Shown here piece by piece: positions 47,389 to 57,401 of a stretch of 64,000 bases of DNA. The stretch covers positions 3,658,001 through 3,722,000 of the forward strand of contig NZ_CP150302.1 in the NCBI RefSeq assembly GCF_038051945.1. Reading direction: 5' to 3'. Position 1 is the stretch's first letter. Every line of letters starts with the position of its first letter. The translations under genes and the position numbers were made by a program. The DNA is from Paenibacillus sp. FSL H3-0469. Lineage in GTDB: Bacteria; Bacillota; Bacilli; Paenibacillales; Paenibacillaceae. The notes under the pieces were generated by a model. It worked only from the letters and a program-made list of their open reading frames with translations. It had not been told where the DNA came from and did no database searches.

Positions 47389-47418
47389 ATCATATCATTT
47401 TATTACGTTTGTTGTCAA
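47389..47418 (-). promoter_or_regulatory. rRNA operon promoter P2
   Basis: Minus strand TTGACA (47418-47413), 18-bp spacer, TATGAT (47394-47389). The proximal of two tandem promoters, with about 190 nt of leader to 16S. Confidence 0.85.
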
Positions 47419-47473
47419 CTTATTTTTCTTCCGCCGCTCAATTCAGCGTCGATGTCTCATAAGCACAAGAAAT

Positions 47474-47502
47474 AATATATCACGCGCTCCAAGCGTTTGC
47501 AA
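47474..47502 (-). promoter_or_regulatory. rRNA operon promoter P1
   Basis: Minus strand TTGCAA (47502-47497), 17-bp spacer, TATATT (47479-47474). It is preceded by AT-rich sequence (A-tracts at 47506-47515 and 47528-47540) that could act as an UP element. Confidence 0.8.
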
Positions 47503-47671
47503 GTCTTTTTTTATAATAGGATTAAGCACTGCTTTTTTTGAGTTAATAATGAATAGTTCACCGCAGCCCTGCACAAATTGATTCCCATAATACTTCATTT
47601 GTCGCTACAATAGAATTTATCTTCGTGTCCATAGATAACTTATTTATTAAATGTTCCTGAAAGGAGTTCAA

Positions 47672-48922
47672 ATGTCCAACAAGACCCTGCCTCAAGCTCC
47701 ACCCGGCCCTCTGGGGGAATCACGAAATCTGCAGCAGGCTACCATCTACCGTATTTTGCTTGCTGTCAGCTTTGTTCATTTATTCAATGATTCCATTCAG
47801 GCACTGATTCCGGCGATGTTCCCTGTACTAAAGGATAATCTGGTACTCTCCTATGCCCAGATCGGCTGGATAGCGTTCGCGCTGAATCTCACCTCTTCGG
47901 TGATTCAGCCTATTATCGGCTTCGCCGCTGACCGGAAGCCGCGTCCGATCCTGCTCCCGCTAGGGATGTGCTGTACCTTTGCCGGGGTGTTCCTGCTCGC
48001 TTTTGCAGGTAATTATGTATTAGTGATTGTATCCGTAATGCTTGTGGGCTTCGGATCAGCTGCGTTCCATCCGGAAGGGATGCGTGTGGCTCATATGGCT
48101 GCCGGTCAGCGCAAGGGGCTGTCGCAATCCATATTTCAGGTGGGCGGCAACGCCGGCCAGGCCTTGGGTCCTCTATTAATGAAGTGGGTATTCATTCCCT
48201 TCGGTCAGATGGGTGCTCTCGGCTTCACCGTTATCGCCGCTGCCGGAGTCGCCATCCAGGCCTATGTGGCCCGCTGGTACCGAGAGATGCTGGATGCCGG
48301 ATACACCTTCCGCAAAAAGTCAGCGTCACGCTCTATCGACCCTGCCCGCAGCAAACGTATTCTGATTACAACGGTTATTCTGGTCTTCATCGTATTCGTG
48401 CGATCCTGGTACGGCGCCTCCATCGGCGGGTATTATGCCTTCTATTTAATGGACAAATACGGGATGACGCTGGATAAGGCTCAGATCTATATCTTCATCT
48501 ATCTCGCTGCCGGCGCTGTCGGCACCTTCTTCGGGGGCCCGCTGGCAGACCGCTTCGGCCGCCGCAATCTTATTCTGGTGTCGATGATCGGGACGGTGCC
48601 TTTTGCGCTGGCCCTGCCTTTTGTGAACCAGTTCTGGGCGGCCGTGCTGCTGATCATCTCCGGGTTCATTCTATTATCCAGCTTCTCCGTCACTGTGATC
48701 TACGCGCAGATGCTGTATCCAGGCAATATCGGTACGGTCTCGGGTCTTATTACCGGCCTTGCCTTCGGGCTTGGCGGAATTGGCTCTGTCGTAATTGGGC
48801 ATCTGATCGACACGATCGGAATAGCCACGGTGTTCGTGGCCTGCGGCTTCCTGCCGCTGCTCGGTCTGCTGGCCCTGCTGCTGCCCGGCGACAAGAAGCT
48901 GGAGGAATGGGCAGCGGAATAA
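47672..48922 (+). CDS. MFS exporter, fosmidomycin-resistance (Fsr) type
   Basis: 416 aa with about 12 hydrophobic helices. The Fsr subfamily is suggested by FVHLFNDSIQALIPAMFPVLKDNL near the N-terminus and by GSAAFHPEGMRVAHMAAGQRKGLSQSIFQVGGNAGQALGP (around 130-170). The MFS loop between TM8 and 9 is ADRFGRRNLI. The start is MSNKTLP at 47672, 5 nt after AAAGGAG. The natural substrate is unknown. It is the first gene right of the rRNA promoters, in divergent orientation. Confidence 0.85.
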   Translation: MSNKTLPQAPPGPLGESRNLQQATIYRILLAVSFVHLFNDSIQALIPAMFPVLKDNLVLSYAQIGWIAFALNLTSSVIQPIIGFAADRKPRPILLPLGMCCTFAGVFLLAFAGNYVLVIVSVMLVGFGSAAFHPEGMRVAHMAAGQRKGLSQSIFQVGGNAGQALGPLLMKWVFIPFGQMGALGFTVIAAAGVAIQAYVARWYREMLDAGYTFRKKSASRSIDPARSKRILITTVILVFIVFVRSWYGASIGGYYAFYLMDKYGMTLDKAQIYIFIYLAAGAVGTFFGGPLADRFGRRNLILVSMIGTVPFALALPFVNQFWAAVLLIISGFILLSSFSVTVIYAQMLYPGNIGTVSGLITGLAFGLGGIGSVVIGHLIDTIGIATVFVACGFLPLLGLLALLLPGDKKLEEWAAE

Positions 48923-49036
48923 TCCGCTGAATCTGGATAACGGCAGAGAATTATTCAAGGGACACTTTTTGCGGTACAATTAGTTAAAACTTGAATTAAT
49001 CACTCTAAGGTGGAGGCACCAGAGGAGGCTAAACGC

Positions 49037-50311
49037 TTGAAAAACTTACTTACAACCCTTCGCAAAGGATACGGCAAGAAGCTCGTCTCGATTCACTTGT
49101 GGAATGCCTGGCTGGTCTTAATTCTTGCCCTTAGCGGTCTGATGCTGGTAGGCGGCTTCTGGAGAGAGCTGCTGGGTGAGGGCAGAGTGTGGCTGAAATG
49201 GGGCCATATCGTGTTCGGTCTGGCGCTGTTGATCCCTGTGGTCTACTATCTGCTCCTGGCGGCGAAGCACTGGAAGCGGCTCAAAGGTAAACCTGCGCAA
49301 AAAGCCAACGTCCTCTTCGTGCTGACGCTTTTGATCGGCTGGCTGATCTCAGGGGTTGTGCTCTGGCTGTTCAGGCTTGCCGGGCCGAGAGCAGCGAATA
49401 CTGCGTTATTCATTCATGATCTGCTGACCTGGGTCGGCCTGCCAGTCATCATCTATCACTCCATTACACGGGTGAAGTGGCTGAAGGAGCCCAAGAAGCG
49501 CACGATTGTGGCAGAAGCTGTCCCTGTTGAAGAGGCCTCTTCTCCCGCAAGCCGGACACGGCGCGCGGCTCCTTCTGAAGCCCAGCCTATGTATTCACGC
49601 CGCGGGTTCATTAAGGTTGCGGTAGGCGCAGGGCTTGCTGTCACGCTCGGCCCAACTTTTGTCCGCTGGATCGGTAAATCCCTGCAGTTTCCCGGCACAG
49701 CCGACTATGCGGCAAGCAATGCCAATGCATTGGTTCCCGATCCTATTCCGCTGGCGGAATCGGCACCTCCTATCGGCGGGGGAGCCGAGGGCAGCTTTCG
49801 CGTATATACGGTCACGGCCATTCCCGCGTTCGACAACTCCAACTGGTCTTTTACCATTGATGGCCTGGTGGATAAAAAGCTGAGCTGGAACTGGGAAGAG
49901 TTCGTCAAGCTGCAGCGCGAGGTGCAGGTCAGTGATTTTCACTGCGTAACAGGCTGGTCTGTGTACAAAAATACATGGGAGGGCCTCCCCCTCTCAAAGC
50001 TGCTCGATATGGCCGGTGTGCAGCCTGGGGCCGTCATGGTCAAGTTCTACTCGGGAGACGGTGTCTATACGGACTCACTCACTCTAGATCAGGCGAGGAT
50101 GGACGATATCATGGTGGCTGTGATGCACGATGGCAAACCTATCCCCAATCAGCTCGGCGGGCCGGTTCGCCTCGTTACTCCGCAAATGTATGCCTATAAA
50201 TCAGTCAAATGGCTGAACCGCATTGAGTTAATCAATGAAGATTATGTCGGGTACTGGGAACAGCGGGGATACGATAAAGATGCCTGGCTGCCGGGTGCGA
50301 AGCGGGTGTAA
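49037..50311 (+). CDS. fused four-helix cytochrome b-like membrane domain and molybdopterin oxidoreductase (MsrP/SuoX family)
   Basis: 424 aa. Residues 1-145 hold four hydrophobic helices with His at about 20, 57, 78, 127 and 141, like a b-type heme anchor. A hydrophilic loop (about 150-185) ends in SRRGFIK, a twin-arginine motif, followed by a fifth hydrophobic segment. Residues about 250-424 are a sulfite-oxidase-type Moco domain with the metal-ligand Cys in FHCVTGWS (C303) and GLPLSKLL, QLGGPVRL and YAYKSVKW blocks. It resembles MsrP and MsrQ in one chain. The TTG at 49037 follows GAGGAGG by 8 nt; a GTG at 49010 lacks a site. The physiological substrate is unknown. Confidence 0.85.
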   Translation: MKNLLTTLRKGYGKKLVSIHLWNAWLVLILALSGLMLVGGFWRELLGEGRVWLKWGHIVFGLALLIPVVYYLLLAAKHWKRLKGKPAQKANVLFVLTLLIGWLISGVVLWLFRLAGPRAANTALFIHDLLTWVGLPVIIYHSITRVKWLKEPKKRTIVAEAVPVEEASSPASRTRRAAPSEAQPMYSRRGFIKVAVGAGLAVTLGPTFVRWIGKSLQFPGTADYAASNANALVPDPIPLAESAPPIGGGAEGSFRVYTVTAIPAFDNSNWSFTIDGLVDKKLSWNWEEFVKLQREVQVSDFHCVTGWSVYKNTWEGLPLSKLLDMAGVQPGAVMVKFYSGDGVYTDSLTLDQARMDDIMVAVMHDGKPIPNQLGGPVRLVTPQMYAYKSVKWLNRIELINEDYVGYWEQRGYDKDAWLPGAKRV

Positions 50312-50341
50312 TGTAGCTTCTGTCCTCTATTCAGACAAGTG

Positions 50342-50381
50342 GAAACGGCTTTGCCGTCCTTTTAAAGGACGGTACCGTTTC
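50342..50381. repeat. large imperfect hairpin after the oxidoreductase gene
   Basis: GAAACGG (50342-50348) pairs with CCGTTTC (50375-50381), and inside it GCCGTCCTTT pairs with AAAGGACGGT. No T-run follows on either strand. It lies 31 nt after the stop codon. Confidence 0.6.
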
Positions 50382-50435
50382 AGCGAGAAATAGAAGGATA
50401 ATGGATAGCGTGAAACCTATACATTCTTATATTTT

Positions 50436-50474
50436 AAAAAACCTCCTTTCCCAATCCGGGATTTGGAGGTTTTT
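50436..50474. terminator. bidirectional terminator between oxidoreductase and lipoprotein genes
   Basis: AAAAAACCTCCtttCCC pairs with GGGatttGGAGGTTTTTT around AATCC. A-run and T-run on the two sides fit termination of both convergent units. Confidence 0.9.
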
Positions 50475-50492
50475 TGGTTCTTGCTTCATGGA

Positions 50493-51401
50493 TCACAGGC
50501 TTTTGAAGGAAGCGTCGTACAGGCGGAACATGGTTTTGTAGCCGGACTCGTCAATCTTGATTCCGACATCCAGACGCCCCGATATTTCCAGCGGACCAGA
50601 GGTGTAGCGGAGCTTACTGCCTTCAGGAACAAACACGATCATAATCTTGTTCCAGTAGGTCTCATCCCCATTATCGAACGGACACTCTGCACCCGGTTCG
50701 GGAATAAGCAGGAACCAGTTTTTCTCAAAAGAAAGGACCTCACCCATGAATCCCTTAATGGTAACCTGCTGTCCGCTAAGATCCCAGAAGTGCTCTGAGG
50801 GCCGGGTCTGATCGTCTCCGTCAAAAAAACCGTTCCAGTCTATGGCTGTATTCCCTGTGGAGGCAGCAACCACGGTAGCCGTTGCTGCCGCAGACGGTGA
50901 AGGCGATACGCTCAATGCCGGAGCAGATCCAGCCTTGACGGGTTCTGCTTCATCTCTACTCCCCCTGGTATCCTTAGACACTCCCGCTGGGCGGGGGCTT
51001 TGTACAGAAGATGAGGCTGCCGGACTCGGAGTAGTAGTTACGGTCTTCCCAGGGGTCTTCCGGGAAGCCGTCTCAACAGGTGCAGCAGCAGGCGATGGAG
51101 ACGGCTTGAACGTAACCGTCACCTTGGATCCGGCATCCGCACCTTTGGATGGAACAGCAGACGCAGCAGCTCCGCCCTTGGCAACTGGAACAGTGGCCTC
51201 CGGAGAAGGGGCCTGCGGGGAAGGGGATGCGGATATCTGTGCTTCCACCGTGACTTCCGCAGTGCTCTGCGGAGCTTCCGCCACCGCCGCAAAGGACTCC
51301 CCGTTCCCATTAGTAGCAGTATTCTGGCCGCATGCCTGAAGCAGCAGCATACCTGTCACAGCTCCTGACAGCAGAAGCATTCTTCCTTGTAGTCGTATCA
51401 A
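50493..51401 (-). CDS. lipoprotein with Pro/Ser/Ala-rich linker and DUF3299-like C-terminal domain
   Basis: 302 aa. A signal peptide ends in a lipobox LLLQAC, with C24 as the lipidated residue. A long low-complexity linker (about 30-195) rich in PSPSP and Ala follows. A folded C-terminal domain (about 200-302: IDWNGFFDGDD, QVTIKGFMGEVLSFEKNWFLL, CPFDNGD) resembles DUF3299 proteins. The TTG start at 51401 is 8 nt after AGGAGG; the stop TAG of the permease gene lies inside that site. Last gene of the phosphatase/ABC operon. The domain call is from memory of the pattern. Confidence 0.7.
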   Translation of the reverse strand: MIRLQGRMLLLSGAVTGMLLLQACGQNTATNGNGESFAAVAEAPQSTAEVTVEAQISASPSPQAPSPEATVPVAKGGAAASAVPSKGADAGSKVTVTFKPSPSPAAAPVETASRKTPGKTVTTTPSPAASSSVQSPRPAGVSKDTRGSRDEAEPVKAGSAPALSVSPSPSAAATATVVAASTGNTAIDWNGFFDGDDQTRPSEHFWDLSGQQVTIKGFMGEVLSFEKNWFLLIPEPGAECPFDNGDETYWNKIMIVFVPEGSKLRYTSGPLEISGRLDVGIKIDESGYKTMFRLYDASFKSL

Positions 51402-51414
51402 TTGAACGTACCTC

Positions 51415-52659
51415 CTATGATTTGAACAAGGCGAGCGGATGCATCCGGTACATCCGGAAGGCCGGTCCAAGCGAGGACAGCAGACCTATAGCCAGCGCCC
51501 CAAGCACAATAAGCCAATGCTCCGGTGTCCAGTGATAGGGCTCGATTTGAATGCCCGCCTGCGAGAACAGCATATCCCTCAGCAGATAGGCACCTAAATG
51601 ACCGGTCACAAGCCCCGCGATAAGTCCGGTTGCCGTTACCAGCAGGCCTTCTGTGGTCAAGGACAGCCATACGTAGGCCCGTGATTTTCCGAGAAGACGC
51701 AGAATTCCGACATCCTTGGTCCGCTCCGAGGCTGCTGCAACAAGCGATAATAGAATCGCAATACCTGCGAGCAGCACACATATGGCCGTCAACATCCCAA
51801 GCAGCCGGGAGCCCTGATCCACTGCATTCAACACATCGGACACAGCCTTGCTGGTATACACCGCCTGAATACCGCTGCTGCCATCGAACGCCTGCTTCAA
51901 ATCATGGGCCCCCAGCAGACTAGCCGGCTTAACCAGCACTGCCGTAATCTCCCGCTCCTCAGGCGCCAGCCCATGTACAGCCCAGGCATAGTCCACCGTT
52001 GTAAAGACCGCACGGTCATCCGGAGTATGGAGTTCTGGAAGAATACCCGCTACCCTGTACCGAAAATCTCCATGGGCATGCCCGCCTGATTCTCCGGCTG
52101 CATGCTCCTCCTCATGACCCTCCTCATGCTCAGGAGCTGAGGATTCGTGGTCTTCTCCCTGCACCAGTCCATGCGCCCCCGCAAAGGTATCGCCTATCTT
52201 CAATCCCAGCGACCGGGCGACGTAAGAGCCTACAATCGTCTCTCCAGTATCGGCATACATCTTGCCTTCCTGTAGTCTGCTGCCGCCGTAACGGGTGAAG
52301 AAGTACCCGGAATCTATCCCGACAATTGGATAGCCCTTGTAGTTGTCGCCCGTGGTCATTGCATAAGCGGCTTCCACAGACGGGTCCTGCCGTGCCTCAT
52401 CCAGCACAGCAAGCGGGATATTCCCGGTTGGTGCGCCGATATGATAAAAGGTATTGAGTACCAGCTGTGTCTCACTGCCCGCTGCGCCTATGACAAGATC
52501 AAAGGGCCCATAGCCTTTCTTGGCCCCCTGCTCTACACTCTGCCGGGACAAAACAAGCAAGACAATAAAGGCCACTGTAATGGCCACGGCGCACACGGTA
52601 AGCAGAGACAGGAACCGCCGGTGCAGCACATTGCGGAGGGTGAGCCGGAACAGGCTCAT
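51415..52659 (-). CDS. FtsX-like ABC transporter permease with His/Glu-rich extracytoplasmic loop
   Basis: 414 aa. One N-terminal helix (about 17-38), a large extracytoplasmic MacB-type domain (40-280), and three C-terminal helices in an FtsX domain (about 285-400). Residues 169-197 of the outer domain are rich in His and acidic residues (H171, H178, H182, H186, H194, H196), which suggests metal binding. ATG overlaps the ATPase stop by 4 nt. FtsX/MacB-type permeases usually act on lipoproteins or by mechanotransmission rather than classic import. Confidence 0.88.
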   Translation of the reverse strand: MSLFRLTLRNVLHRRFLSLLTVCAVAITVAFIVLLVLSRQSVEQGAKKGYGPFDLVIGAAGSETQLVLNTFYHIGAPTGNIPLAVLDEARQDPSVEAAYAMTTGDNYKGYPIVGIDSGYFFTRYGGSRLQEGKMYADTGETIVGSYVARSLGLKIGDTFAGAHGLVQGEDHESSAPEHEEGHEEEHAAGESGGHAHGDFRYRVAGILPELHTPDDRAVFTTVDYAWAVHGLAPEEREITAVLVKPASLLGAHDLKQAFDGSSGIQAVYTSKAVSDVLNAVDQGSRLLGMLTAICVLLAGIAILLSLVAAASERTKDVGILRLLGKSRAYVWLSLTTEGLLVTATGLIAGLVTGHLGAYLLRDMLFSQAGIQIEPYHWTPEHWLIVLGALAIGLLSSLGPAFRMYRMHPLALFKS

Positions 52660-53381
52660 AGTGAAATCCCCTCCTTGTCCATCCCGCTGAACGAAGACCG
52701 CTGACGGGCTGATACCTCCCGGTGCACTTGGTTGATATCCTGAATGTTCAAGCGGTGCGGAAACCGTTCAGCCATATTGAGGTCATGGGTTACCACGATT
52801 AAGGTGTGTCCATGCGCTGCGCTAAGCTCCAAGAGCAGAGAGGATATCTCATCGGCCGTCTCCCAGTCCAAGCTGCCTGTCGGTTCATCTGCCAGCAGAA
52901 GCGGCGGGTGATTGACCATGGCTCTTACAATGGCAACGCGCTGCTGCTGCCCGCGTGAGAGCTGGGAAGGCAGATGCCTTCCGCGGCCCCCCAGGCCCAC
53001 CTGCTCCAGCCAGCCGTCCACTATGCGCCGCCGCTCCTTTTGCGGAAGCCGGGCCGTCATGGCAATCTCGACATTTTGCCGTGCGGTCAGCGAGGGAATC
53101 AGATGGAAGTCCTGCAGCACATAGCCTATAGCAGAAGCACGGAAGGCATCGCGCTTCGCCTCAGTTAACTCTTGAAGCCGCTGTCCATCTACTGTAATTC
53201 TGCCGCCATCTGCACGCATGATGCCGCTGATCAGGTGCAAAAGCGTGCTTTTACCGGACCCGCTGGGTCCGGTAATGGCTACGCGCTCTCCCTTTTCAAC
53301 CTTCCAAAGCGGGATATCAAGAATCGGCACAGCTCTGCCGTCCACTTTGAATTGTTTGGTTACATTCTGAATCTGGAGCAA
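52656..53381 (-). CDS. ABC transporter ATP-binding protein (LolD/MacB type)
   Basis: 241 aa. Walker A GPSGSGKST (about 38-46), Q-loop VLQDFHL, signature LSRGQQQRV, Walker B LLLADEPTGSLD and H-loop VTHD are all intact. The start is TTG at 53381, 9 nt after TAGGAG, whose TAG is the stop of the phosphatase gene. It pairs with the FtsX-like permease, with which it overlaps. Confidence 0.92.
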   Translation of the reverse strand: MLQIQNVTKQFKVDGRAVPILDIPLWKVEKGERVAITGPSGSGKSTLLHLISGIMRADGGRITVDGQRLQELTEAKRDAFRASAIGYVLQDFHLIPSLTARQNVEIAMTARLPQKERRRIVDGWLEQVGLGGRGRHLPSQLSRGQQQRVAIVRAMVNHPPLLLADEPTGSLDWETADEISSLLLELSAAHGHTLIVVTHDLNMAERFPHRLNIQDINQVHREVSARQRSSFSGMDKEGISL

Positions 53382-53393
53382 TAAGAGCCACTC

Positions 53394-55115
53394 CTATCTG
53401 AGGACAATACGTTCGGACAAGGCATCCCAGGTTAAGGTCTTGCCCTTCAACTGGTTGAATGCACTAAGCGGAAGGTAGAGTACGTTGTTATCCACATCCA
53501 CTGTATATGCGGCCGCTTTGCTGTTCAGCTTCGCTGTTTTACCGGTCAGATCGACTTCAATCGTATTCTTTCCAATAGTGAGCTTGGCGGAGGAAGTATT
53601 CCCTGTATAGGTTCCTCCAAGCGCCTTCACCAGTGCCTGTGCCGGGTAGAGCACCTCATTGTCCCGGCTAATTTTGAATTTCGGATAGAGATACTTCGAC
53701 TGCAGCTCTGCGGAACGCTTGTTCAGATCAAGTCCCAGGATTCCTGCTCCCACAGTGGCAATCTGCGTGTTGTCGATCTGTCCCTTCACCTTGTCAGCAA
53801 TCGGGCCATACGCCCACACCCCAACATCCACCGCAGAGTGGCCGTGACCCGACCAGCCGACCAGCAGGCGCTTGGAAATCACTGCATTATATGCGCCTTC
53901 GCGTTTGTACGAAGAACCGTCGCCATTCATAATCTGGGTAACTTCCTCGTCCGTCAGATCTGTAATCCAGGTGTTTGCCGTTACGATCTTGCGGATCTCT
54001 TCCGGTGTCTGTGCGGCTTCAAGATCGGCTGCCAGACTCTCGGAGGAATGCTTCTGCTTGTTCCACAGATCGATGTTGATCTCATAGATATTGTCACGCG
54101 AGAGTGAGAGGCCGCCTGTCTCATGGTCAGCCGTAACGACCACGGAGGTGTTGCCGTTTTTCTTCGCAAAATCAACGGCAGTCTTGAAGGCTGCATCGAA
54201 GTCGAGCGCTTCCTGCACGAGGGTCGGCAGATCGTTGGCATGACCGGCATGGTCAATACGCCCGCCTTCAATCATCATAACGAAGCCGTCTTTATCGGTG
54301 GACAGAATATTCAGGGCCTTGGAGGTCATCCCCGCCAGGCTCGGAATTTCCGGAGTGCGGTCTGGAGTGTAAGCCACATGGGAGTTACCGAACAAGCCTA
54401 ACACCTTGGTATTCTTGGAAGTAAGTGCATTTAAGGCGGTGGTATTCTCAACAACTGTGTACCCTTTAGCCTTGAAGTCCGGCAGCAGGTTCTTATCCGT
54501 ACGTTTGCCCTTCTCATCCTTGGTCAGGAAGAACTGCTTCCCGCCGCCCATAAGCACATCTACACCGCTCTCCAGATACTGTGAGGCGATCGCTGACTCA
54601 TTGTCACGGTTACGGACATGGGATGCATATACAGCTGGTGTGGCATGGGTGATACGGGCAGTGGTCACAAGTCCGGTGGCCTTGCCCGCGCTCTCCGCAG
54701 CTTCGATTATGGAAGCAAACGGCTTGGAGACATCCTCATTAGAGACACTGATGCCCGCGTTGTAGGTTTTATGGCCTGTAGCAAATGCAGTACCGGCTGA
54801 GGCGGAATCTGTGACGATCCCGGATACGATTTTACCGCTGTCCTCTCCCCGGTCTGCATATGTAGTAGCTTGTCCCACGTAGTATGGATCGAGGTTCAGG
54901 TGCTTAACACCCTTGGTATATTGCTGAAAATATCTTGCCGCAGACACTTGGGCCGGGCCCATGCCGTCGCCGATCAGAACGATAAGATTCTTAGACTGGG
55001 CCTTGGCAGCGCCCCCGGAATTAGCCGGGCTCTTGGCTGCACCTGCAAGGGTTGCTCCTGATACTACGGCTGCCGCCAATCCTCCAACAATCATGCCCCT
55101 CATTAACTTGTTCAT
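53394..55115 (-). CDS. secreted alkaline phosphatase with C-terminal copper-amine-oxidase-like domain
   Basis: 573 aa. A Sec signal peptide (about 1-27) is followed by the alkaline phosphatase core. Metal and catalytic motifs are LIGDGMG (D50), TDSASAGTAFATG (S104 nucleophile), IEGGRIDHAGH, TADHETGG and the late GWSGHGHSA. Residues about 475-573 form a separate stalk-like domain similar to the Cu amine oxidase N-terminal domain common in Paenibacillus secreted proteins. Start at 55115 has AAGGGG upstream. No clear Pho box was identified. First of four coupled genes. Confidence 0.93.
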   Translation of the reverse strand: MNKLMRGMIVGGLAAAVVSGATLAGAAKSPANSGGAAKAQSKNLIVLIGDGMGPAQVSAARYFQQYTKGVKHLNLDPYYVGQATTYADRGEDSGKIVSGIVTDSASAGTAFATGHKTYNAGISVSNEDVSKPFASIIEAAESAGKATGLVTTARITHATPAVYASHVRNRDNESAIASQYLESGVDVLMGGGKQFFLTKDEKGKRTDKNLLPDFKAKGYTVVENTTALNALTSKNTKVLGLFGNSHVAYTPDRTPEIPSLAGMTSKALNILSTDKDGFVMMIEGGRIDHAGHANDLPTLVQEALDFDAAFKTAVDFAKKNGNTSVVVTADHETGGLSLSRDNIYEINIDLWNKQKHSSESLAADLEAAQTPEEIRKIVTANTWITDLTDEEVTQIMNGDGSSYKREGAYNAVISKRLLVGWSGHGHSAVDVGVWAYGPIADKVKGQIDNTQIATVGAGILGLDLNKRSAELQSKYLYPKFKISRDNEVLYPAQALVKALGGTYTGNTSSAKLTIGKNTIEVDLTGKTAKLNSKAAAYTVDVDNNVLYLPLSAFNQLKGKTLTWDALSERIVLR

Positions 55116-55229
55116 CATATACCCCTTCCTCATTGTGACGGTTCTAATCCCAAGCTTACCCTCGAAAGATTAACTAACTGTCAAAATAAGTATGGAGTTG
55201 TATTAAATTATCAAGTGTTCACACGTACA

Positions 55230-55278
55230 TAAAAAAGCCCTGTACCCCACCGCCGTCAGGCAAAGGAGTTACAGGACT
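55230..55278 (-). terminator. terminator after ligA
   Basis: Minus strand AGTCCTGTA pairs with TACAGGGCT (one G-U), followed by TTTTTT. It separates ligA from the phosphatase operon, which must have its own promoter within 55116-55229. Confidence 0.85.
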
Positions 55279-55311
55279 CTCTATACACTCTATCCGTTGA
55301 TCGTTCTCACT

Positions 55312-57384
<2,073 letters not shown>

Positions 57385-57401
57385 TTAATCGCAAGCTTGA
57401 T

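Noticed and set aside
55116..55229. Pho box upstream of the alkaline phosphatase operon
   Set aside because: AT-rich hexamers resembling TTGACA are present, but no convincing 11-bp-spaced PhoP repeats could be read.
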